A stretch of 64,000 bases of DNA. It comes from Taudactylus pleione. Its lineage: Eukaryota; Chordata; Amphibia; Anura; Myobatrachidae. Positions 24,701 through 38,052 of the stretch are shown here, piece after piece (position 1 is the first letter of the stretch; every line of letters starts with the position of its first letter). The stretch spans positions 62,001-126,000 of the forward strand of contig JAUIMM010000741.1 in assembly GCA_031769625.1 (NCBI GenBank). The letters run 5' to 3'. Position numbers and translations under genes: made by a program. Under the pieces are notes generated by a model, which saw only the letters and a list, made by a program, of their open reading frames with translations, did no database searches and was not told the origin of the DNA.

Positions 24701-27700
24701 ACCCTGGTATCACACTACAGTATTATCTCAGTGCTGGGTGCAGCAATTACCCTGGTATCACACTGCAGTATTATCTCAGTGCTGGGAGCAGCAATTACCC
24801 CGGTATCACACTACAGTATTATCTCAGTGCTGGGTGCAGCAATTACCCCGGTATCACACTACAGTATTATCTCAGTGCTGGGGGCAGCAATTACCCCGGG
24901 ATCACACTATTATCTCAGTGCTGGGTGCAACAATTACCCTGGTATCACACTATAGTATTATCTCAGCGTTGGGTGCAGCAATTACCCCGGTATCACATTA
25001 CAGCATTATCTCAGTGCTGGGTGCAGCAATTACCCCGGTATCACACTACAGTATTATCTGAGTGCTGGGTGAAGCAATTATCCCAGTATCACACTACAGT
25101 ATTATCTCAGTGCTGGGTGCAGCAATTACCCCGATATCACACTACAGTATTATCTCAGCGCTGGGTGCAGCAATTACCCTGGTATCACACTATTATTTCA
25201 GTGCTGGATGCAGCAATTTCCCCGGTATCACACTACAGTATTATCTCAGCGCTGGGTGCAGCAATTACCCTGGTATCACACTATTATCTCAGTGCTGGAT
25301 GCAGCAATTTCCCCGGTATCACACTACAGTATTATTTCAGCGCTGGGTGCAGCAATTACCCTGGTATCACACTACATTATTATCTCAGTGCTGGGTGCAG
25401 CAATTACCCCAGTATATCACACTACAGTATTATATCAGTGCTGGGTGCAGCAATTACCCCGTTATCACACTATTATCTCAGCACTGGGTGCGGCAATTAC
25501 CCTGGTATCACACTACAGTATTATCTCAGTGCTGGGTGCAGCAGTTTTCCTGGTTTATCACACTACAGTATTATCTCAGTGCTGGGTGCAGCAATTTCCC
25601 CGGTATGACACTACAGTATTATCTCAGTGTTGGGTGCAGCAATTACCCCAGTATCACACTACAGTATTATCTCAGTGCTGGGTGCAGCAATTACCCTGGT
25701 ATCACACTACAGTATTATCTCAGTGCTGGGTGGAGCAATTACCCCTGTATCACACTATTATCTCAGTGCTGGGTGCAGCAATTTCGCTGGTATCACACTA
25801 CAGTATTATCTCAGTGCTGGGTACAGCAATTACCCTGGTATCACACTACAGTATTATCTCAGTGCTGGGTGCAGCAATTACCCCGGTATCACATTACAGT
25901 ATTATCTGAGTGCTGGGTGAAGCAATTATCCCAGTATCACACTACAGTATTAACTCAGTGCTGGGTGCAGCAATTACCCCAGTATCACACTACAGTCTTA
26001 TTTCAGCGCTGGGTGCAGAAATTTCCCCGGTATCACACTACAGTATTATCTCAGCGCTGGGTGCAGCAATTACCCTGGTATCACACTACAGTATTATCTC
26101 AGTCCTGGGTGCAGCAATTACCCTGGTATCACACTGCAGTATTATCTCAGCGCTGGGTTCAGCAATTACCACGATATCACACTACAGTATTATCTCAGTG
26201 CTGGGTGCAGCAATTACCCCAGTATAACACTACAGTATTATCTCATGCGTGGGGTGCAGCAATTACCCCGGTATCTCACTACAGTATTATCTCAGTGCTG
26301 GGTGCAGCAATTACCCTGGTATCACACTACAGTATTATCTCAGTGCTGGGTGCAGCAATTACCCTGGTATATCATACTTTTATCTTAGTGCTGGGTGCAG
26401 CAATTAGCCCGGTATCTCACTACAGTATTATCTCAGTGCTGGGTGCAGCATTTGCCCCGGTATCACACTATTATCTCAGTGCTGGGTGCGGCAATTACCC
26501 CATTATCACACTACAGTATTATCTCAGTGCTGGGTGCAGCAATTTCCCCGGTATCACACTACAGTATTATCTCAGTGCTGGGTGCAGCAATTACCCTGGT
26601 ATCACACTACAGTATTATCTCAGTGCTGGGTGCAGCAATTACCCTGGTATCACACTGCAGTATTATCTCAGCGCTGGGTTCAGCAATTACCCCGGTATCA
26701 CACAGCAGTATTATCTCAGTGCTGGGAGCAGCAATTACCCCGGTATCACACTACAGTATTATCTCAGTGCTGGGAGCAGCAATTACCCCGGTATCACACT
26801 ACAGTATTATCTCAGTGCTGGGTCCAGCAATTACCCCGGTATCACACTACAGTATTATCTCAGTGCTGGTTGCAGCAATTACCCCGGGAACACACTATTA
26901 TCTCAGTGCTGGGTGGAACAATTACCCTGGTATCACACTACAGTATTATCTCAGCGTTGGGTGCAGCAATTACCCCGGTATCACATTACAGTATTATCTC
27001 AGCGTTGGGTGCAGCAATTACCCCGGTATCACATTACAGTATTATCTCAGTGCTGGGTGCAGCAATTACCCCGGTATCACACTACAGTATTATCTGAGTG
27101 CTGGGTGAAGCAATTATCCCAGTATCACACTACAGTATTATCTCAGTGCTGGGTGCAGCAATTACCCCGATATCACACTACAATATTATCTCAGTGCTGG
27201 GTGCAGCAATTACCCCGGTATCACACTACAGTATTATCTCAGTGCTGGATGGAGCAATTACCCCATTATCACACTACTATCTCAGTGCTGGGTGCAGCAA
27301 TTACCCCAGTATCTCACTACAGTATTATCTCAGTGCTGGGTGCAGCAATTACCCCGGTATCACACTACAGTATTATCTCAGTGCTGGGTGCAGCAATTAC
27401 CCCGGTATCACACTATTATTTCAGTGCTGGGTGCAGCAATTACCCCGGTATCACACTATCATCTCAGCGCTGCGTGCAGCAATATCCCCGGTATCACACT
27501 CCAGTATTATCTCAGCGTTGGGTGCAGCAATTTCCCCGGTATCACAATACAGTATTATCTCAGTGTTGGGTGCAGCAATTAGCCCGGTATCACACTACAG
27601 TATTATCTCAGTGCTGGGTGCAGCAATTACCCCGGTATCACACTATTAACTCAGTTTTGGGTGCAGCAATTAACCCGGTATCACACTACAGTATAAACTC

Positions 27701-28420
27701 AGTGCTGGGGGCAGCAATTACCCCGGTATCACACTACAGTATTATCTCAGTGCTGGGTGCAGCAATTACACCGGTATCACACTACAGTATTATCTCAGTG
27801 CTGGGAGCAGCAATTACCCCGCTATCACACTACAGTATTATCTCAGTGCTGGGTGCAGCAATTACCCCAGTATCACACAACAGTATTAATTCAGTGCTGG
27901 GTGCAGCAATTACCCTGGGATCACACTATTATCTCAGTGCTGGGTACAACAATTACCCTGGTATCACACTACAGTATTATCTCAGCGCTGGGTGCAGCAA
28001 TTATCCCGGTATCACATTACAGTATTATCTCAGTGCTGGGTGCAGCAATTACCCCGGTATCACATTACAGTATTATCTCAGTGCTGGGTGCAGCAGTTAG
28101 CCCGATATCACACTACAGTATTATCTCAGTGCTGGATGGAGCAATTACCCCGTTATCACACTACTATCTCAGTGCTGGGTGCAGCAATTACCCCAGTATC
28201 TCACTACAGTATTATCTCAGTGCTGGGTGCAGCAATTACCCCGGTATCACACTACAGTATTATCTCAGTGCTGGGTGCAGCAATTACCCCGGTATCACAC
28301 TATTATCTCAGTGCTGGGTGCAGCAATTACCCCGGAATCACACTATCATCTCAGCGCTGGGTGCAGCAATATCCCCGGTATCACACTACAGTATTATCTC
28401 AGCTTTGGGTGCAGCAATTT
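18789..28420 (+). repeat. 9,632-bp higher-order module, copy A
   Basis: Every diagnostic variant in this block recurs exactly 9,632 bp further right. Identity begins just after a mismatch at 18788/28420 and ends just before 28453/38085. Long open frames are length-for-length the same in both copies (518, 580, 334, 290, 312, 532 and 1012 codons). Substitutions I could find are 21164 A versus 30796 T, 24768 G versus 34400 A, 28243 G versus 37875 A and 28336 A versus 37968 T. The module contains two related, more diverged submodules of about 4,077 and 5,555 bp. Confidence 0.93.
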
Positions 28421-31400
28421 CCCCGGTATCACACTACAGTATTATCTCAGTGCTGGGTGCAGCAATTACCCCGGTATCACACTATTAACTCAGTTTTGGG
28501 TGCAGCAATTAACCCGGTATCACACTACAGTATTACCTCAGTGCTGGGGGCAGCAATTACCCCGGTATCACACTACAGCATTATCTCAGTGCTGGGAGCA
28601 GCAATTACCCTGCTATCACACTACAGTATTATCTCAGTGCTGGGTGCAGCAATTACCCCAGTATCACACAACAGTATTAATTCAGTGCTGGGTGCAGCAA
28701 TTACCCTGGGATCACACTATTATCTCAGTGCTGGGTGCAACAATTACCCTGGTATCACACTACAGTATTATCTCAGCGCTGGGTGCAGCAATTATCCCAG
28801 TATCACATTACAGTATTATCTCAGTGCTGGGTGCAGCAATTACCCCGGTATCACACGACAATATTATCTCAGTGCTGGGTGCAGCAATTAGCCCGATATC
28901 ACACTACAATATTCTCTCAGTGCTGGGTGCAGCAATTACCCCGGTATCACCCTACAGTATTTTCTCAGTGCAGGGTGCAGCAATTACCCCAATATCACAC
29001 TACTATCCTAGTGCAGGGTGCAGCAATTACCCCGGTATCTCACTACAGTATTATCTCAGTGCTGGGTGCAGCAAATACCCTGGTATCACACTACAGTATT
29101 ATCTCAGTGCTGGGTGCAGCAATTACCCCGGTATCACACTACAGTATTATCTCAGTGCTGGGTGCAGCAATTTCCCCAGAATCACACTACAGTATTATCT
29201 CAGCGCTGGGTGCAGCAATTACCCTGGTATCACACTATCATCTCAGCGCTGGGTGCAGAAATTTCCCCAGTATCACACTACAGTATTATCTCAGTGCTGG
29301 GTGTAGCAATTTCCCCGGAATCACACTACAGTATTATCTCAGCGCTGGGTGCAGCAATTACCCTGGTATCACACTATTATCTCAGTGCTGGGTGCAGCAA
29401 TTTCCCCGGTATCACACTACAGTATTATCTCAGCGCTGGGTGCAGCAATTACCCTGGTATCACACTATTATCTCAGTGCTGGATGCAGCAATTTCCCCGA
29501 TATCACACTACAGTATATCTCAGCGCTGGGTGCAGCAATTACCCTGGTGTCACACTACATTATTATCTCAGTGCTGGGTGCAGCAATTACCCCAGTATAT
29601 CACACTACAGTATTATCTCAGTGCTGGGTGCAGCAATTACCCCGGTATCACACTATTATCTCAGCACTGGGTGCGGCAATTACCCTGGTATCACACTACA
29701 GTATTATCTCAGTGCTGGGTGCAGCAATTACCCAGGTTTATCACACTACAGTATTATATCAGTGCTGGGTGCAGCAATTACCCCGGTATCACACTACAGT
29801 ATTGTCTGAGTGCTGGGTGCAGCAATTACCCTGGTATCACACTACAGTATTATCTCAGTGCTGGGTGGAGCAATTACCCCTGTATCACACTATTATCTCA
29901 GTGCTGGGTGCAGCAATTACCCTGGTATCACACTACAGTATTATCTCAGCGCTGGGTACAGCAATTACCCTGGTATCACACTACAGTATTATCTCAGTGC
30001 TGGGTGCAGCAATTACCCCGGTATCACATTACAGTATTATCTGAGTGCTCGGTGAAGCAATTATCCCAGTATCACACTACAGTATTAACTCAGTGCTGGG
30101 TGCAGCAATTACCCCAGTATCACACTACAGTCTTATTTCAGCGCTGGGTGCAGAAATTTCCCCGGTATCACACTACAGTATTATCTCAGCGCTGGGTGCA
30201 GCAATTACCCTGGTATCACACTACAGTATTATCTCAGTCCTGGGTGCAGCAATTACCCTGGTATCACACTGCAGTATTATCTCAGCGCTAGGTTCAGCAA
30301 TTACCACGATATCACACTACAGTATTATCTCAGTGCTGGGTGCAGCAATTACCCCAGTATCACACTACAGTATTATCTCATGCATGGGGTGCAGCAATTA
30401 CCCCGGTATCTCACTACAGTATTATCTCAGTGCTGGGTGCAGCAATTACCCTGGTATCACACTACAGTATTATCTCAGTGCTGGGTGCAGCAATTACCCT
30501 GGTATATCATACTTTTATCTTAGTGCTGGGTGCAGCAATTAGCCCGGTATCTCACTACAGTATTATCTCAGTGCTGGGTGCAGCATTTACCACGGTATCA
30601 CACTATTATCTCAGCGCTGGGTGCGGCAATTACCCCATTATCACACTACAGTATTATCTCAGTGCTGGGTCCAGCAATTACCCTGGTATCACACTACAGT
30701 ATTATCTCATGCGTGGGGTGCAGCAATTACCCCGGTATCACACTATTATCTCAGTGCTGTGTGCAGCAATTACCCTGGTATCACACTATTATCTCTGTGC
30801 TGGGTGCAGCAATTTCCCCGGTATCACACTACAGTATTATCTCAGTGCTGGGTGCAGCAATTACCCTGGTATCACACTACAGTATTATCTCAGTGCTGGG
30901 TGCAGCAATTACCCTGGTATCACACTGCAGTATTATCTCAGCGCTGGGTTCAGCAATTACTCCGGTATCACACAGCAGTATTATCTCAGTGCTGGGTGCA
31001 GCAATTACCCCGGTATCACACTACAGTATTATCTCAGTGCTGGGAGCAGCAATTACCCCGGTATCACACTACAGTATTATCTCAGCGCTGGGTGCAGCAA
31101 TTACCCCGGTATCACACTACAGTATTATCTCAGTGCTGGGTGCAGCAATTACCCCGGGATCACACTATTATCTCAGTGCTGGGTGCAACAATTACCCTGG
31201 TATCACACTACAGTATTATCTCAGCGTTGGGTGCAGCAATTACCCCGGTATCACATTACAGTATTATCTCAGTGCTGGGTGCAGCAATTACCCCGGTATC
31301 ACACTACAGTATTATCTGAGTGCTGGGTGAAGCAATTATCCCAGTATCACACTACAGTATTATCTCAGTGCTGGGTGCAGCAATTATCCCGATATCACAC

Positions 31401-34400
31401 TACAATATTATCTCAGTGCTGGGTGCAGCAATTACCCCGGTATCACACTACAGTATTATCTCAGTGCTGGATGGAGCAATTTCCCCGTTATCACACTACT
31501 ATCTCAGTGCTGGGTGCAGCAATTACCCCAGTATCTCACTACAGTATTATCTCAGTGCTGGGTGCAGCAATTACCCCGGTATCACACTACAGTATTATCT
31601 CAGTGCTGGGTGCAGCAATTACCCCGGTATCACACTATTATCTCAGTGCTGGGTGCAGCAATTACCCCGGTATCACACTATCATCTCAGCGCTGGGTGCA
31701 GCAATATCCCCGGTATCACACTACAGTATTATCTCAGCGTTGGGTGCAGCAATTTCCCTGGTATCACACTACAGTATTATCTCAGTGTTGGGTGCAGCAA
31801 TTACCCCGGTATCACACTACAGTATTATCTCAGTGCTGGGTGCAGCAATTACCCTGGTATCACACTATTAACTCAGTTTTGGGTGCAGCAATTACCCTGG
31901 GATCACACTATTATCTCAGTGCTGGGTACAACAATTACCCTGGTATCACACTACAGTATTATCTCAGCGCTGGGTGCAGCAATTATCCCGGTATCACATT
32001 ACAGTATTATCTCAGTGCTGGGTGCAGCAATTACCCCGGTATCACACTACAGTATTATCTCAGTGCTGGCTGCAGCAATTAGCCCGATATCACACTACAG
32101 TATTATCTCAGTGCTGGATGGAGCAATTACCCCGTTATCACACTACTATCTCAGTGCTGGGAGCAGCAATTACCCCAGTATCTCACTACAGTATTATCTC
32201 AGTGCTGGGTTCAGCAATTACCCCGGTATCACACTACAGTATTATCTCCGTGCTGGGTGCAGCAATTACCCCGGTATCACACTATTATCTCAGTGCTGGG
32301 TGCAGCAATTACCCCGGTATCACACTATCATCTCAGCGCTGGGTGCAGCAATATCCCCGGTATCACACTACAGTATTATCTCAGCGTTGGGTGCAGCAAT
32401 TTCCCCGGTATCACACTACAGTATTATCTCAGTGTTGGGTGCAGCAATTACCCCGGTATCACACTACAGTATTATCTCAGTGCTGGGTGCAGCAATTACC
32501 CCGGTATCACACTATTAACTCAGTTTTGGGTGTAGCAATTATCCCGGTATCACACTACAGTATAACCTCAGTGCTGGGGGCAGCAATTACCCCGGTATCA
32601 CACTAAGTATTATCTCAGTGCTGGGTGCAGCAATTACACCGGTATCACACTACAGTATTATCTCAGTGCTGGGAGCAGCAATTACCCCGCTATCACACTA
32701 CAGTATTATCTCAGTGCTGGGTGCAGCAATAATCCCAGTATCACACAACAGTATTAATTCAGTGCTGGGTGCAGCAATTACCCTGGGATCACACTATTAT
32801 CTCAGTGCTGGGTACAACAATTACCCTGGTATCACACTACAGTATTATCTCAGCGCTGGGTGCAGCAATTATCCCGGTATCACATTACAGTATTATCTCA
32901 GTGCTGGGTTCAGCAATTACCCCGGTATCACACTACAGTATTATCTCAGTGCTGGGTGCAGCAATTAGCCCGATATCACACTACAATATTATCTCAGTGC
33001 TGGGTGCAGCAATTACCCCGGTATCACACTACAGTATTTTCTCAGTGCTGGGTGCAGCAATTACCCTAGTATCACACTACTATCCTAGTGCAGGGTGCAG
33101 CAATTACCCCGGTATCTCACTACAGTATTATCTCAGTGCTGGGTGCAGCAAATACCCTGGTATCACACTACAGTATTATCTCAGTGCTGGGTGCAGCAAT
33201 TACCCCGGTATCACACTACTGTATTATCTCACTGCTGGGTGCAGCAATTTCTCCGGAATCACACTACAGTATTATCTCAGCGCTGGGTGCAGCAATTACC
33301 CCGATATCACACTATCATCTCAGCGCTGGGTGCAGCAATTTCCCCAGTATCACACTTCAGTATTATCTCAGTGCTGGGTGCAGCAATTTCCCCGGAATCA
33401 CACTACAGTATTATCTCAACGCTGGGTGCAGCAATTACCCTGGTATCACACTATTATCTCAGTGCTGGGTGCAGCAATTTCCCCGGTATCACACTACAGT
33501 ATTATCTCAGCGCTGGGTGCAGCAATTACCCTGGTATCACACTATTATCTCAGTGCTGGATGCAGCAATTTCCCCGGTATCACACTACAGTATTATCTCA
33601 GCGCTGGGTGCAGCAATTACCCTGGTATCACACTACATTAGTATCTCACTGCTGGGTGCAGCAATTACCCCGGTATATCACACTACAGTATTATCTCAGT
33701 GCTGGGTGCAGCAATTACACAGGTATCACACTATTATCTCAGCACTGGGTGCGGCAATTACCCTGGTATCACACTACAGTATTATCTCAGTGCTGGGTAC
33801 AGCAATTACCCCGGTTTATGACACTACAGTATTATCTCAGTGCTGGGTGCAGCAATTTCCCCGGTATGACACTACAGTATTATCTCAGTGCTGGGTGCAG
33901 CAATTACCCCGGTATCACACTACAGTATTATCTCAGTGCTGGGTGCAGCAATTACCCTGGTATCACACTACAGTATTATCTCAGTGCTGGGTGGAGCAAT
34001 TACCCCTGTATCACACTATTATCTAAGTGCTGGGTGCAGCAATTACCCTGGTATCACACTACAGTATTATCTCAGCGCTGGGTACAGCAATTACCCTGGT
34101 ATCACACTACAGTATTATCTCAGTGCTGGGTGCAGCAATTACCCCGGTATCACACTACAGTATTATCTGAGTGCTGGGTGAAGCAATTATCCCAGTATCA
34201 CACCACAGTATTAACTCAGTGCTGGGTGCAGCAATTACCCCAGTATCACACTACAGTCTTATTTCAGCGCTGGGTGCAGAAATTTCCCCGGTATCACACT
34301 ACAGTATTATCTCAGCGCTGGGTGCAGCAATTACCCTGGTATCACACTACAGTATTATCTCAGTGCTGGGTGCAGCAATTACCCTGGTATCACACTGCAA

Positions 34401-37400
34401 TATTATCTCAGTGCTGGGAGCAGCAATTACCCCGGTATCACACTACAGTATTATCTCAGTGCTGGGTGCAGCAATTACCCCGGTATCACACTACAGTATT
34501 ATCTCAGTGCTGGGGGCAGCAATTACCCCGGGATCACACTATTATCTCAGTGCTGGGTGCAACAATTACCCTGGTATCACACTATAGTATTATCTCAGCG
34601 TTGGGTGCAGCAATTACCCCGGTATCACATTACAGCATTATCTCAGTGCTGGGTGCAGCAATTACCCCGGTATCACACTACAGTATTATCTGAGTGCTGG
34701 GTGAAGCAATTATCCCAGTATCACACTACAGTATTATCTCAGTGCTGGGTGCAGCAATTACCCCGATATCACACTACAGTATTATCTCAGCGCTGGGTGC
34801 AGCAATTACCCTGGTATCACACTATTATTTCAGTGCTGGATGCAGCAATTTCCCCGGTATCACACTACAGTATTATCTCAGCGCTGGGTGCAGCAATTAC
34901 CCTGGTATCACACTATTATCTCAGTGCTGGATGCAGCAATTTCCCCGGTATCACACTACAGTATTATTTCAGCGCTGGGTGCAGCAATTACCCTGGTATC
35001 ACACTACATTATTATCTCAGTGCTGGGTGCAGCAATTACCCCAGTATATCACACTACAGTATTATATCAGTGCTGGGTGCAGCAATTACCCCGTTATCAC
35101 ACTATTATCTCAGCACTGGGTGCGGCAATTACCCTGGTATCACACTACAGTATTATCTCAGTGCTGGGTGCAGCAGTTTTCCTGGTTTATCACACTACAG
35201 TATTATCTCAGTGCTGGGTGCAGCAATTTCCCCGGTATGACACTACAGTATTATCTCAGTGTTGGGTGCAGCAATTACCCCAGTATCACACTACAGTATT
35301 ATCTCAGTGCTGGGTGCAGCAATTACCCTGGTATCACACTACAGTATTATCTCAGTGCTGGGTGGAGCAATTACCCCTGTATCACACTATTATCTCAGTG
35401 CTGGGTGCAGCAATTTCGCTGGTATCACACTACAGTATTATCTCAGTGCTGGGTACAGCAATTACCCTGGTATCACACTACAGTATTATCTCAGTGCTGG
35501 GTGCAGCAATTACCCCGGTATCACATTACAGTATTATCTGAGTGCTGGGTGAAGCAATTATCCCAGTATCACACTACAGTATTAACTCAGTGCTGGGTGC
35601 AGCAATTACCCCAGTATCACACTACAGTCTTATTTCAGCGCTGGGTGCAGAAATTTCCCCGGTATCACACTACAGTATTATCTCAGCGCTGGGTGCAGCA
35701 ATTACCCTGGTATCACACTACAGTATTATCTCAGTCCTGGGTGCAGCAATTACCCTGGTATCACACTGCAGTATTATCTCAGCGCTGGGTTCAGCAATTA
35801 CCACGATATCACACTACAGTATTATCTCAGTGCTGGGTGCAGCAATTACCCCAGTATAACACTACAGTATTATCTCATGCGTGGGGTGCAGCAATTACCC
35901 CGGTATCTCACTACAGTATTATCTCAGTGCTGGGTGCAGCAATTACCCTGGTATCACACTACAGTATTATCTCAGTGCTGGGTGCAGCAATTACCCTGGT
36001 ATATCATACTTTTATCTTAGTGCTGGGTGCAGCAATTAGCCCGGTATCTCACTACAGTATTATCTCAGTGCTGGGTGCAGCATTTGCCCCGGTATCACAC
36101 TATTATCTCAGTGCTGGGTGCGGCAATTACCCCATTATCACACTACAGTATTATCTCAGTGCTGGGTGCAGCAATTTCCCCGGTATCACACTACAGTATT
36201 ATCTCAGTGCTGGGTGCAGCAATTACCCTGGTATCACACTACAGTATTATCTCAGTGCTGGGTGCAGCAATTACCCTGGTATCACACTGCAGTATTATCT
36301 CAGCGCTGGGTTCAGCAATTACCCCGGTATCACACAGCAGTATTATCTCAGTGCTGGGAGCAGCAATTACCCCGGTATCACACTACAGTATTATCTCAGT
36401 GCTGGGAGCAGCAATTACCCCGGTATCACACTACAGTATTATCTCAGTGCTGGGTCCAGCAATTACCCCGGTATCACACTACAGTATTATCTCAGTGCTG
36501 GTTGCAGCAATTACCCCGGGAACACACTATTATCTCAGTGCTGGGTGGAACAATTACCCTGGTATCACACTACAGTATTATCTCAGCGTTGGGTGCAGCA
36601 ATTACCCCGGTATCACATTACAGTATTATCTCAGCGTTGGGTGCAGCAATTACCCCGGTATCACATTACAGTATTATCTCAGTGCTGGGTGCAGCAATTA
36701 CCCCGGTATCACACTACAGTATTATCTGAGTGCTGGGTGAAGCAATTATCCCAGTATCACACTACAGTATTATCTCAGTGCTGGGTGCAGCAATTACCCC
36801 GATATCACACTACAATATTATCTCAGTGCTGGGTGCAGCAATTACCCCGGTATCACACTACAGTATTATCTCAGTGCTGGATGGAGCAATTACCCCATTA
36901 TCACACTACTATCTCAGTGCTGGGTGCAGCAATTACCCCAGTATCTCACTACAGTATTATCTCAGTGCTGGGTGCAGCAATTACCCCGGTATCACACTAC
37001 AGTATTATCTCAGTGCTGGGTGCAGCAATTACCCCGGTATCACACTATTATTTCAGTGCTGGGTGCAGCAATTACCCCGGTATCACACTATCATCTCAGC
37101 GCTGCGTGCAGCAATATCCCCGGTATCACACTCCAGTATTATCTCAGCGTTGGGTGCAGCAATTTCCCCGGTATCACAATACAGTATTATCTCAGTGTTG
37201 GGTGCAGCAATTAGCCCGGTATCACACTACAGTATTATCTCAGTGCTGGGTGCAGCAATTACCCCGGTATCACACTATTAACTCAGTTTTGGGTGCAGCA
37301 ATTAACCCGGTATCACACTACAGTATAAACTCAGTGCTGGGGGCAGCAATTACCCCGGTATCACACTACAGTATTATCTCAGTGCTGGGTGCAGCAATTA

Positions 37401-38052
37401 CACCGGTATCACACTACAGTATTATCTCAGTGCTGGGAGCAGCAATTACCCCGCTATCACACTACAGTATTATCTCAGTGCTGGGTGCAGCAATTACCCC
37501 AGTATCACACAACAGTATTAATTCAGTGCTGGGTGCAGCAATTACCCTGGGATCACACTATTATCTCAGTGCTGGGTACAACAATTACCCTGGTATCACA
37601 CTACAGTATTATCTCAGCGCTGGGTGCAGCAATTATCCCGGTATCACATTACAGTATTATCTCAGTGCTGGGTGCAGCAATTACCCCGGTATCACATTAC
37701 AGTATTATCTCAGTGCTGGGTGCAGCAGTTAGCCCGATATCACACTACAGTATTATCTCAGTGCTGGATGGAGCAATTACCCCGTTATCACACTACTATC
37801 TCAGTGCTGGGTGCAGCAATTACCCCAGTATCTCACTACAGTATTATCTCAGTGCTGGGTGCAGCAATTACCCCAGTATCACACTACAGTATTATCTCAG
37901 TGCTGGGTGCAGCAATTACCCCGGTATCACACTATTATCTCAGTGCTGGGTGCAGCAATTACCCCGGTATCACACTATCATCTCAGCGCTGGGTGCAGCA
38001 ATATCCCCGGTATCACACTACAGTATTATCTCAGCTTTGGGTGCAGCAATTT
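28421..38052 (+). repeat. 9,632-bp higher-order module, copy B
   Basis: This is the tandem partner of the module at 18789-28420, head-to-tail with no intervening base. Only a handful of substitutions separate the two. Its right-hand 1.5 kb (36541-38052) was copied again as part of the 5,014-bp duplication, so that segment exists three times (26909-28420, 36541-38052, 41555-43066). Such near-identity means either a very recent duplication or conversion, or an assembly duplication of one locus; the private substitutions argue mildly for real copies. Confidence 0.93.

Noticed and set aside
25062..28100. 1,012-codon open frame (and others of 300-835 codons in 9.9-50.2 kb) as genes for repeat proteins
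   Set aside because: All three forward frames are open in the same DNA, starts are mostly GTG/ATG accidents of the monomer, frames switch at 43-bp monomers, and variation shows no preference for one frame. These are by-products of a stop-free 48-bp satellite.
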